From the NCBI GenBank assembly GCA_947475525.1, contig CANJMI010000012.1, forward strand, positions 116,299-180,298: a stretch of DNA of 64,000 bases. Direction: 5' to 3'. The DNA is from Polyangiaceae bacterium (lineage in GTDB: Bacteria > Myxococcota_A > Polyangia > Polyangiales > Polyangiaceae). The stretch's first letter is position 1. The number at the start of each line of letters is the position of its first letter. Below, one piece after another: positions 46,008-56,349 of the stretch. The translations under genes and the position numbers were made by a program. The notes below the pieces were generated by a model. The model had not been told where the DNA came from. It ran no database searches and was given only the letters and a program-made list of their open reading frames with translations.

Positions 46008-46099
46008 CCGCCGCTCGGTGCGCAAGTGCCCGGTCCAAACCGCCGCGCGACAATCACCTTTGTGCGAGCCTTCCGGGACGGTAACCTACCCCACCTCCC

Positions 46100-46957
46100 G
46101 TGACAGCCGCCACCTACGCATTCGCTCAATTGCTTCGAGTCTTGCCTCGTACACGCATCACGCGTGCCGTCGGTACGCTCGTCGACCTCGAGCTCCCTCC
46201 ACTGCTTTCGCGTGCCGTCGTCGGCATCTACGCATCGGCGTATCGTGTCGACCTCGACGAAGCCGAGCCGCACGGCGACGCGTACCGCAGCTTTGATTCG
46301 TTCTTCACCCGCCGGCTGAAAGACGGCGCCCGCGTCGTTGACGCCCCACCCGGCGCACTCATCTCGCCCTCCGATGGTCGGCTCGACAGCTTCGGCGCTA
46401 TCGAAAAAGACGGCGTCTTCACCATCAAAGGACGGAATTACCGCGCGTGCGATCTTCTTGGCGACGCGCGCGATGGCGATGCACAAGCGGCGCGTTACCT
46501 CGGCGGGCAATTCGCCATCATCTACCTCTCGCCGCGTGACTACCACCGCGTGCATGCCCCCTGCGATGGCGCGCTCACGGCCGTGCGCTCCTACGCGGGT
46601 GAGCTTTTCCCCGTGAACGGCGTGAGTGAGGCCCACATCCCGAATTTTCTCGGCCGCAATCGTCGGGTGGCTATCGAGCTTGCGACGCAAACGTATGGGC
46701 TCGTCACGGTGGTGATGGTCGCCGCGATGATCGTCGGTCGGGTCAGCGTCACAGGGCTCAGCGATCGCGACGTTGCGTTCGGACGCCACGAACTCGGCGG
46801 GCTGCCGATCACGCGGGGCGACGAACTTGGCATCTTCCATCTCGGCTCCACGGCGGTCGTGTTCTTCGAGCCCGGCGCGTGCCCACCTCTCTCCCCGAAG
46901 CTCGGCCCTGTCCGCTTGGGAGACGCGCTCCACACGGGCCCCCGGAGCCTCGAATGA
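46100..46957 (+). CDS. psd: Phosphatidylserine decarboxylase
   Basis: Psd converts phosphatidylserine to phosphatidylethanolamine at the inner membrane. The 285-residue proenzyme (GTG start) contains SPSDGRLDSFG, YLSPRDYHRVHAP and HLGSTAVVFFEPG. LGST is the autocatalytic cleavage motif that makes the pyruvoyl group from Ser. The stop overlaps the methyltransferase start in ATGA. Confidence 0.95.
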   Translation: MTAATYAFAQLLRVLPRTRITRAVGTLVDLELPPLLSRAVVGIYASAYRVDLDEAEPHGDAYRSFDSFFTRRLKDGARVVDAPPGALISPSDGRLDSFGAIEKDGVFTIKGRNYRACDLLGDARDGDAQAARYLGGQFAIIYLSPRDYHRVHAPCDGALTAVRSYAGELFPVNGVSEAHIPNFLGRNRRVAIELATQTYGLVTVVMVAAMIVGRVSVTGLSDRDVAFGRHELGGLPITRGDELGIFHLGSTAVVFFEPGACPPLSPKLGPVRLGDALHTGPRSLE

Positions 46958-49221
46958 GCAACGATGACACGCAGGGCGACGGCAAGCCGCCGGAGCACGA
47001 ACCGTTCACCCTCGAATCGACGCTCGACTCGCTGCTCGACGACGGGCCGACCCAAGCGATGGTCGCGAAGCACGCCTCGCCGCCGGTAGGATTCGACACG
47101 TTGCCCCGCTCGGTGCCGAGGCCACCTGCCGCACGCCGGCCGCTGCCTAGCGTCCTTACCGGTGAGCCACTCGCGCCTGCGCGCGCCGCCTCCACATCCT
47201 CGCGGCCTCCGGGCGTCACCGAGTCGTTCCGCCCCCCGCCCTTCCCAACGGGCAGCGTCCCGCCGCTCGACACGCTGCCTCGTCATGCCACCACGCTCGC
47301 TTCAACGTCGAGCGTGGCGCCGGCACAGTGGAGCTCCCTACCCCCTCCGACGGCCCCTCCTGCGGCCCGGAGCGCGCCACCTCGGCCGAGCACACTCGCA
47401 CCATCGAGCACACCCGCACCATCGAGCACACCCGCACCATCGAGCACACCCGCACCATCGAGCACACCCGCGCCATCGAGCTCCGCGACGCTCGGGCTGC
47501 CCGCTAGCCCTGCGGGTGACGCCGCCGATTCCGAACGCGACCCGACGTCAAGTTCCGCATTCGAAGACGAAGCACCCACGCGCCGAGGCTCGCTCGAAGA
47601 CCCTCTCGGCGAAGACACCGCCGCAAGTTCGCTTCAATCGGACGCCCTCGAGCTTGCGCTCACGCTCGGCCCACCGGGGATCCCGCTCCTCACCGCGCCG
47701 TCGGACTTCGAGCAGCTCGATAGGAAGGACCGCAAGGCGCCCTCTAAGCTGCGACGCACTGGAAAAAAGGGAAAGCGCCCGACCGTGCGAATCCCCGACG
47801 ACGAAGTCCCGATAACGGGCGCTGCGGCAGGCGACGAGGCCGACGCCGAGCACGGCCGCGAGAGCCTATTCGACTACCTGCCGACAACCGAGCCGCGGGC
47901 GCATTCCGTCTCCGCATTCGATGCACCGAACGAGCTCCCGCACGACGGCGCCGAAGCCGCACCAGCCGAACCCGCCGAACCCGCGCCGACGCCGAATGAA
48001 GAGACGCCGACGGCCCCCGTGCAGTCGCCTCCGGCACCAACCGCCACGCAACGCGCATCGCATATCAGAACCGCGCCGATCGTCGACGACAGGGCAATCG
48101 TCATGATGCGCCCGATCGATATCGTCAGCGACATGCCGGCCATGCCGCCGTCCAGTTCACCGGAGAGCGGCGGCGACGGGGACGGCGACGACGGCCTCGA
48201 AGAGATCGAACCTGAGCGCATGAGCCTTCCCGGCAGCGTCATCTCCAACGAGCTGCGAAGTGACGCGAAACCGCCGCCGTTAACGCACGTGCGCGGTCCC
48301 TTGTCTGGCCCTGCGAGTGACATCCCGGGGCGAACCATGCCGCCACCACCCCCGTCGAATCCAGCGGGCGCGAAGCCAGCACCGATGCCACAGGGTCCGG
48401 TATCGGCTCCACCGAAATCGATCGAAGCCCCGAAGGCCGCCGCGGCAACCACCGAAGCTTCGCCACCGACGAAAGCCAAGCGCCCGTGGTGGTCCGAGAT
48501 GTTCGAAGACGACATGGCGCGCACGCTCGACAACCCAAGGCAACGCGACGTCGAGCGCGAGTCGAACTTCATCGACCAGAGCTTCGGTTTGCCACCGGGT
48601 TCGCGCATCCTCGACCTCGCGTGTGGCCACGGCGTTCACGCGGTCGAGCTCGCCTCGCGCGGCTACCAACTCGTGGCCGTCGATCTCTCGACGACGCTGC
48701 TAGGGCTCGCGCGCGCTTACAACGAGCGGCAAGGCCAAAACGTGAGCTTCGTGCAGGGCGACATGCGCCAAATCGAGCTCGATGGGGTGTTCGACGGCAT
48801 CTATTGCTGGGGCAGCAGCTTTGGCTACTTCGACGACCCGACCAACCTGAACGTGCTCGAGCGGATAGCGCGCGCGCTCAAACCTGGAGGAAAATTGCTG
48901 CTCGATCTAACCAACCGCGATTTCATCGCGCCGCGGTCGCCGAGCACGGCGTGGTTCGACAAGCCGGGTTGCGTCTGCATGGATGAGATCCGCTTCGACT
49001 TTTTCACGAGCCGTCTACACGCCAAGCGAATGGTGATCTTCGAGAGCGGGCGTGGCCGCGAAGTCGACTACTCCCTGCGGCTCTACACGGCCCACGAGCT
49101 TGGCATGATGCTCCAGCAACTCGGCCTGAGAGTCATCGAAGCGAGTGGCCATCGCGCCCACCGCGGAGCCTACTTCGGCAGCGAATCCCCGCGCCTCATT
49201 CTGCTCGCCGAAAAGGGCTGA
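46954..49221 (+). CDS. Class I SAM methyltransferase with long disordered N terminus
   Basis: The product is 755 residues. The first roughly 500 are Pro/Ser/Thr/Asp-rich and probably disordered, with an APSSTP hexapeptide repeat near residue 150. The methyltransferase domain begins at about 510: MFEDDMARTLDNP, then RILDLACGHGVHAVELASRG (motif I), LVAVDLSTTLLGLAR and LKPGGKLLLDLTNRD. It follows psd with a 4-base overlap. The N terminus could bind partners; nothing like it is usual in this family. The substrate is unknown. Confidence 0.85.
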   Translation: MSNDDTQGDGKPPEHEPFTLESTLDSLLDDGPTQAMVAKHASPPVGFDTLPRSVPRPPAARRPLPSVLTGEPLAPARAASTSSRPPGVTESFRPPPFPTGSVPPLDTLPRHATTLASTSSVAPAQWSSLPPPTAPPAARSAPPRPSTLAPSSTPAPSSTPAPSSTPAPSSTPAPSSSATLGLPASPAGDAADSERDPTSSSAFEDEAPTRRGSLEDPLGEDTAASSLQSDALELALTLGPPGIPLLTAPSDFEQLDRKDRKAPSKLRRTGKKGKRPTVRIPDDEVPITGAAAGDEADAEHGRESLFDYLPTTEPRAHSVSAFDAPNELPHDGAEAAPAEPAEPAPTPNEETPTAPVQSPPAPTATQRASHIRTAPIVDDRAIVMMRPIDIVSDMPAMPPSSSPESGGDGDGDDGLEEIEPERMSLPGSVISNELRSDAKPPPLTHVRGPLSGPASDIPGRTMPPPPPSNPAGAKPAPMPQGPVSAPPKSIEAPKAAAATTEASPPTKAKRPWWSEMFEDDMARTLDNPRQRDVERESNFIDQSFGLPPGSRILDLACGHGVHAVELASRGYQLVAVDLSTTLLGLARAYNERQGQNVSFVQGDMRQIELDGVFDGIYCWGSSFGYFDDPTNLNVLERIARALKPGGKLLLDLTNRDFIAPRSPSTAWFDKPGCVCMDEIRFDFFTSRLHAKRMVIFESGRGREVDYSLRLYTAHELGMMLQQLGLRVIEASGHRAHRGAYFGSESPRLILLAEKG
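47398..47469 (+). repeat. 4 x 18-bp repeat coding APSSTP
   Basis: Four identical 18-bp units (GCACCATCGAGCACACCC) lie in frame in the methyltransferase gene. A diverged fifth follows. Confidence 0.9.
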
Positions 49222-49265
49222 TTCGGAGAACGACCGGCTGCCGCACAAGCCCGCGCGCTCGCGGC

Positions 49266-49748
49266 TCAACCGGGCTCGAGCAACTTCACGAGCATTGGCG
49301 CAAGCTCGGCCAAGGCGGGCTCACCGGCCGCGGCCGCCAGCGGACCGGTGACGGCAGGGTCGAACCCGCTACGCCCCAAAATTGCCGCGAGCAGCGTCAG
49401 CTCCAGCGCATCGATTCGCGTGCAACGAGTCAACGCGAGCTGCGGCATGACGTAACGCAACTCGAAGCCATTGCCCCAAGGGCGCACCGCGACGTCGACG
49501 ACCCCCGACTGAAGCTGCTTGAGAATCGTGCGCACGTTGGCTGCCCGGCGCCTCGCCCGCCGCGCGTCCGGCAAACGAAACATCTCGAAGAACCGGTTGC
49601 GAGGGTAGCTCGCCGGGACGAGCACGAGCGCTACAAACAGCCCCAGCGGGTCCGGAGCTGGAGAACCGCCACCTCCCCCACCCAGGGCCGGAGCTGGAGA
49701 ACCGCCACCTCCCCCACCCAGGGTGGGAACTTGGTTGTTTGTCGTCAC
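49266..49748 (-). CDS. Hypothetical protein with Gly-Pro repeat N terminus
   Basis: The GTG-start product (160 residues) opens with two copies of LGGGGGGSPAPA. The remaining 125 residues are soluble and helical (RNRFFEMFRLPDARRARRRAA and ALELTLLAAILG). No domain recognised. It lies upstream-oriented with prfA on the same strand and is convergent with the methyltransferase gene. Confidence 0.65.
   Translation of the reverse strand: MTTNNQVPTLGGGGGGSPAPALGGGGGGSPAPDPLGLFVALVLVPASYPRNRFFEMFRLPDARRARRRAANVRTILKQLQSGVVDVAVRPWGNGFELRYVMPQLALTRCTRIDALELTLLAAILGRSGFDPAVTGPLAAAAGEPALAELAPMLVKLLEPG
49651..49722 (-). repeat. Two 36-bp tandem units coding GGGGGGSPAP
   Basis: Two nearly identical 36-bp units at 49651-49686 and 49687-49722 encode the duplicated Gly/Pro stretch at the N terminus of the hypothetical protein. 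Confidence 0.85.
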
Positions 49749-49812
49749 GACGTTTCACCTTGTCGGGCGAAATCGTCAGACGGAGCACGTCTGCGGCACC
49801 GCACGAGCACCC

Positions 49813-50931
49813 TCAGACTCCGAGCGGCCCGACGGTCGCGTCGCGGATGAGCTCCTCTTGACGATTCGCTCGCAGCGCGCCGAGCAGCTCGTCGAGGTCA
49901 CCCTGGAGCACGCGGTCGAGCTGGTGCAACGTGAGGTTGATGCGGTGATCCGTGATGCGATTCTGCGGATAATTGTACGTGCGAATTTTCTCGCTGCGTT
50001 CCCCCGAGCCGACCATGCCCCGCCGCTCAGCGGTCACGGCGTCCGCCTGCTTCGTCCGCTCGAGCTCGAGCAAGCGACTTTTCAACACTTTCAGCGCGCG
50101 CGCCTTGTTTTTGTGCTGAGAGCGCTCATCCTGGCACTTGACGATAAGGCCGCTCGGCTTGTGCCGAATCTGCACCGCGCTGTTCGTCGTATTGACGCCC
50201 TGCCCGCCGGGGCCTCCCGACGCGGCGATCGAAATCTCGAGGTCCTCATCGTCGATCTCGACTTCGACATCCTCCGCCTCGGGCAACACCGCAACCGTCG
50301 CGGTCGAAGTGTGAATGCGCCCTTGTGCCTCGGTCGCCGGCACGCGCTGCACCCTGTGAACCCCGGCCTCGAAACGCAGGTGCGAGTAAACCCGCTCGCC
50401 CGTGAAGAGCGCGATGATCTCTTTGAAGCCACCCGCCGACGCGTCGCTGCGACTCAAGACCTCGATCTTCCAGTTGCGCGTCTCTGCGTAGCGGCTGAGC
50501 ATCCGAAAGAGGTCGGCCGCGAAGAGCGCCGCTTCCTCGCCTCCAGTGCCAGCGCGAATCTCGAGGATCGTATTGCGCTCGTCGTTCGGATCCCTGGGCA
50601 GCAGCAACACTTCGAGATCGGCGGCCACCAGCGCGTGGGCGGCCTCGTGCTCGGCAAGCTCCATCTCCGCCAACTCACGAAGCTCGGGATCGCCGAGCGC
50701 CGAACGATCATCGGCGATGGTCGCCTCGAGCGCACGCAAACGCGCAAACCCAACGACCAACGGCTCGATATCGACGCGCTCTTTGTTGAGCACACGGAGG
50801 CGTTGCGGGTCGGCGAGGACCTCCGGCGCGCACAAAAGATCTTGCAGCTCGTCGAAGCGCCGAGTCAGGGTTTCGAGCTTTTCGATCGGCAGCATGGCGT
50901 CGTCGGTGGAGCGGTCCGTCTGCGACGTCAC
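49813..50931 (-). CDS. prfA: Peptide chain release factor 1
   Basis: RF1 ends translation at UAA and UAG. The 372-residue protein contains the GGQ peptidyl-hydrolysis motif (SGGPGGQGVNTT) and PATEAQGRIHTSTATV, where PAT is the RF1 codon-recognition tripeptide. EIRAGTGGEEAALFA is also typical. Length is normal. rpmE is directly upstream, a common order. Confidence 0.97.
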   Translation of the reverse strand: MTSQTDRSTDDAMLPIEKLETLTRRFDELQDLLCAPEVLADPQRLRVLNKERVDIEPLVVGFARLRALEATIADDRSALGDPELRELAEMELAEHEAAHALVAADLEVLLLPRDPNDERNTILEIRAGTGGEEAALFAADLFRMLSRYAETRNWKIEVLSRSDASAGGFKEIIALFTGERVYSHLRFEAGVHRVQRVPATEAQGRIHTSTATVAVLPEAEDVEVEIDDEDLEISIAASGGPGGQGVNTTNSAVQIRHKPSGLIVKCQDERSQHKNKARALKVLKSRLLELERTKQADAVTAERRGMVGSGERSEKIRTYNYPQNRITDHRINLTLHQLDRVLQGDLDELLGALRANRQEELIRDATVGPLGV

Positions 50932-51079
50932 GCGATCGGTGGCGACAAGTGAGGCAAGGGCACGGCGCGGGATTTCTCCCCGCCGTCAACAGCCCAACGC
51001 GCGCTTGGACCTATCCCTCAAACACCGGTGAGTTTTCAGCAAACACCAGTGAAAGGAGCGCGACTCCGAGCGCGAAGAC

Positions 51080-51292
51080 TCAGGCCTTCGCGGGGATCTT
51101 CGCGTACTTCTTGCGGAAGCGATCGACGCGACCCGCCGTGTCGAGCAACTTCTGCTTGCCCGTGTAGAACGGGTGGCAATTGGAGCAAACGTCGACAGAG
51201 TAGCTGCCACGCGCAGAGAACGTATCGATAGCGTAACCGCAGGCGCAGTGGACATTGGCCTTGCTGTACGCGGGATGAATTTCGGCTTTCAC
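51080..51292 (-). CDS. rpmE: 50S ribosomal protein L31, zinc-binding type
   Basis: The 70-residue protein begins at a GTG preceded by GGAG 8 bases upstream. HCACGY and [11 protein letters not shown] provide the four Cys of the zinc-binding (C+) form. MKAEIHPAY is the conserved start. It lies 148 bases upstream of prfA, on the same strand, and is divergent from dnaK. Confidence 0.97.
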   Translation of the reverse strand: MKAEIHPAYSKANVHCACGYAIDTFSARGSYSVDVCSNCHPFYTGKQKLLDTAGRVDRFRKKYAKIPAKA

Positions 51293-51397
51293 GTTGAATC
51301 TCCGTCGAGTCGAGGGGGCCTTTAGTTAGTCCAGGCCTGAAACTTTCGCAACTCCGTTCGACCAATTCGGGCGCGCTCGTCTTTTTCCACGGCGGTG

Positions 51398-51425
51398 TTG
51401 ACGCCCCGGAGGCCATGGTTAGTTT
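51398..51425 (+). promoter_or_regulatory. Candidate sigma-70 promoter for dnaK
   Basis: TTGACG at 51398-51403 and TAGTTT at 51420-51425 are separated by 16 bases, about 104 bases before the dnaK start. No sigma-32-type or CIRCE site was recognised in the 236-bp rpmE-dnaK gap. Confidence 0.3.
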
Positions 51426-51528
51426 GCGCCGGCGAACGGCCTGCCACGCTTCAAGCTGTGGTACGTGGCCACTCCGCTCGCGAACCTCTTCAACCACTCT
51501 CGCGCCGCGTCAGCAAAGGGAACCCAGC

Positions 51529-53427
<1,899 letters not shown>

Positions 53428-53440
53428 CGTCCAGTCGAAC

Positions 53441-54673
53441 GTGAGCGCGTCGGATTGCGACGTGGTCATTGCCGGTGGCGGCCCTTCGGGGTGCGCCACC
53501 GCGCTGTTTTTGTGGGCCGCGTTCTCGGGCGTGTCGCCAGGGGGCACCACGCGCGGCATCGGCCCGCATCCACCCCGCATCCTGCTCATCGACAAGGCCG
53601 CGTTCCCGCGCGAAAAGATTTGCGCCGGCGCAATCGGAGGTCGGGCGGACAAGGCCCTCGCGGCGATCGGCGTTGAGGTGCGTTGCCCGAGCGTCGAGGT
53701 GCGTGGGCTCGGCGTCGTCACGAGCGAAGGGCGGCTCGTCGAGAAGCACCCGCGGCCTATCGGACGGGTGGTGCGCAGGCGTGAGTTCGATGCCGCGTTT
53801 CTCGAGCAGGTGCGTGCGCGTGGCGTCGAGGTAAAGACGGGCGTTGCGTTTCACGGATTCGAGCGCAGGCGTGACGGAATCGTCGTGCAAACGAGCGCCG
53901 GTGCAATCACCGCGAAGTGCCTCGTCGGAGCCGATGGCGTAGGGAGCCGCGTGCGGCGGGAGCTCGGCTTAGGCCGCGGAAATATTTACGCGCAGGCCAT
54001 CGAGACGGACACTGTGTGGTGTGACGCGGACGCCCGCGAACGCGATGACGACGACGTCTTGTGGTTCGACCTGCGGGATCGGCGCTACCCTGGGTACGGC
54101 TGGTCCTTCCCCACGGTGCTCGGCGGCGAGTCGATGGTGTGCCGCGGGATTTACCGCGTCACGCATGGTCCCTGCGCGCTGTCGGAACAAGGGCCCGACG
54201 TGTCGAGTCTTCTTGTAGAGGAGCTCGCGCGGCTCGGCCTTGCGAAGGATGGCCCCTTCAAGCGTTTCGCGGAGCGAGGGCTCGCCGCCCACGAGGCCAC
54301 GGCCCAAGCGCGCGTCATGCTCGTCGGCGAAGCGGCAGGCATCGATCCGGTACTCGGCGAAGGCATCGCACAAGCGATCCTCTACGGTCGCGCGGCCGGC
54401 AGGTTCCTCGCGAAGTGCCTTGCACGCGGGGACTTCTCCTTCGCGGGTTGGTCACGAACCCTTGCCCGTTCGCGCGTCGGCGTCGATCTCACCGCGCGAC
54501 GGTTCGCCCTGCCCCACGTCTATGGCCCACACCGCTCGAAGCTCGAGCGGCTCGTCGCCTCGTCGCCCGCCCTGGCGCGCGCGGGGCTTCACTACTTCGC
54601 GGGTGAGCATGTACCGCGCGTCGAGCTTTTGCGCGCGATGGCCGATGGCGTCGGCGTGATGATGGGCCGGTGA
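53441..54673 (+). CDS. Geranylgeranyl-reductase-type FAD oxidoreductase
   Basis: The GTG-start product is 410 residues. CDVVIAGGGPSGCATALFLW is the Rossmann FAD motif, CLVGADGVGSRVRRELG the DG motif and MLVGEAAGIDPVLGEGI the second FAD-binding motif with GDAAG replaced by GEAAG. These fit the geranylgeranyl reductase/FixC/halogenase-like group. It may reduce isoprenoid or lipid double bonds. It is the last conserved gene before the accessory region, and its 13-base gap from dnaK suggests readthrough. Confidence 0.87.
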   Translation: MSASDCDVVIAGGGPSGCATALFLWAAFSGVSPGGTTRGIGPHPPRILLIDKAAFPREKICAGAIGGRADKALAAIGVEVRCPSVEVRGLGVVTSEGRLVEKHPRPIGRVVRRREFDAAFLEQVRARGVEVKTGVAFHGFERRRDGIVVQTSAGAITAKCLVGADGVGSRVRRELGLGRGNIYAQAIETDTVWCDADARERDDDDVLWFDLRDRRYPGYGWSFPTVLGGESMVCRGIYRVTHGPCALSEQGPDVSSLLVEELARLGLAKDGPFKRFAERGLAAHEATAQARVMLVGEAAGIDPVLGEGIAQAILYGRAAGRFLAKCLARGDFSFAGWSRTLARSRVGVDLTARRFALPHVYGPHRSKLERLVASSPALARAGLHYFAGEHVPRVELLRAMADGVGVMMGR

Positions 54674-54890
54674 TGGCGATGGTGGTTGGTCGGAGCGTCG
54701 GAGGATGCCGCACAAATGTTGGGCTGATGCGGAACGTGTCAACGCGCGCGAGACAGAGGGCCTGAGAATTAATGTCGCGATCGAGGCGACGAGTTTGGGC
54801 CGGCATAACAGCCACAACCACTGCACATACAATCTCGTAACAAATACCGAGATCACACGATTATCAAACAAAAGTACGAATAAACACACC
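54674..54890. other. Gene-free spacer with AT-rich patch
   Basis: No gene is visible. Bases about 54795-54890 are clearly AT-richer than the rest of the window (for example ATTATCAAACAAAAGTACG). It directly precedes the IS element's left end and may be foreign or an insertion target. Confidence 0.6.
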
Positions 54891-54894
54891 TTAG

Positions 54895-56295
54895 CACTAC
54901 TGCCGCACGTTTCTTGGCCCGCCGCCCTGCGACCAGCGATTTCGAAGCATGGCCTACATCCTCAACGGCGCCGGGCAGCGTCGTCTCGACGAGTTTTTCA
55001 GCGGAATCGGCTCGATCCTACGTCGTGCCGACCGCAAAGAATCGTTCGCGCTCTACGCCTGCGGCCTCTTCGGGGACAGCGAGCGCAAGAGCATCGAGCC
55101 GATTGCGGCGCGCGTGTGCGGCAAGCCGGAGCGCTGCCGCGCGGTCCACGATAAGCTCCTGCACTTCATTGGCGTTTCGCCGTGGTCCGACCGGATCCGA
55201 CGGTTCGCGGCCGACTACGCCCTGCTGGAACTAGCGAAGCGCGAGCCAATCGAGGACTGGGTCATCGACGACACTGGCTTTCCGAAGCAGGGCACCAAGT
55301 CGCCAGGCGTGTAGCGTTAATACAGCGGTACACTCGGAAAAACCGGAAATTGCCAGCTCGCCGTCAGCGTCACGGTCGCCACGCGCACGATGCACCTGCC
55401 GATCGACATGGACCTCTATCTCCCGGAGTCGTGGGCCGAGGATCGCAAACGCTGTCGCGCGGCTCACATCCCCGATGAGGTCGAGTACCGCGCCAAGTGG
55501 CGCATCGCGCTCGATCTCATCGAGCGCAACGTCAACGCGGGCGTCCCTATCGGACTGCTGCTCGGCGATAGCGCCTATGGCGACGTGGGCGAGTTCCGCG
55601 ATGGCATCCGCACGCTCGGCTTCGAGTACGCGCTTGACGTGAAAAAGCACACTCGGGTGGTGATTGTGTGCGACGACGGGAGCGAGAGCGACCCGCTGAG
55701 CCTCGAGACAGCCGCCGCCGTCATCGGTGAGCGTAGTTACCGAAAATTGACCTGGCGGGAGGGCTCGCGCCGCAGCATGAGCGCGGCGTTTGCGACGCTG
55801 CGGGTCCGGGTCGTCACCAACAAAGACACGCGCGGCGAGGAACATTGGCTCGTCATCGAGAAGCCAAAACGGCGCAAGCCCGTCGAGCACTACGTCCTCA
55901 CAACGCTCCCGAAGACGGCGGCCCGAAAGGAGATCGTGCGACGAATCAAGCAGCGCTGGCGCATCGAGCGTACGTACGAGGACCTCAAGGGGGAGCTCGG
56001 ACTCGACCACTTCGAAGGCCGCACATACAACGGCTGGCAACACCACGTAAGCTGCGTCCTGGCCTGCTATGCCTTCCTCGTCGCCGGACGCGCACGAGCT
56101 TTTCCCCCCTCGGCTGGACGGCCGCGTGAAGACGACGCGATCGAGGCAGCGGCCTGAACGTCACTTCGAGGACTCCATCATCACCTTCGGCCTCGCCGTC
56201 AGGCGAGCGCTGGCGCCGTGGCTGCGCCGATGGCGGTCGGAGCTGCTGCGGCAACGACTTGCGCGTGTGTTAGCGTCGAAGTTGCGGCAGTAGTG
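54895..56295 (+). mobile_element. IS701-type insertion sequence, inactive
   Basis: A 1401-bp element carries 13-bp perfect terminal inverted repeats: CACTACTGCCGCA at 54895-54907 and its reverse complement at 56283-56295. The flanking tetranucleotides are TTAG (54891-54894) and CTAG (56296-56299). Both fit the YTAR target duplication known for IS701, but they differ at the first base. The element encodes one DDE transposase in a single frame that is broken by two stops. The right end is 51 bases from the start I choose for the kinase gene. Confidence 0.88.
54949..56157 (+). pseudogene. IS701 family DDE transposase, two internal nonsense codons
   Basis: One frame of 402 codons runs from ATG at 54949 to TGA at 56155. 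It is interrupted by TAG at 55312 and TAA at 55318. The sequence around them reads TGFPKQGTKSPGV, stop, Arg, stop, YSGTLGKTGNCQLAVSV; related transposases have Gln at the second stop at least. Both stops can be made from CAG and CAA by one C-to-T change each. The catalytic triad is otherwise retained: Asp in WVIDDTGFPK, Asp in LLLGDSAYGD and Glu in EDLKGELGLDHFEG. Without readthrough only a 121-residue fragment would be made. Confidence 0.9.
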
Positions 56296-56349
56296 CTAGG
56301 AACGAGACCCCGAGCCGCAATGCTTTGCGACATGGTAGATTCGGGCGCG

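Noticed and set aside
51293..51528. Heat-shock operator (CIRCE) before dnaK
   Set aside because: No TTAGCACTC-N9-GAGTGCTAA-type inverted repeat is visible.
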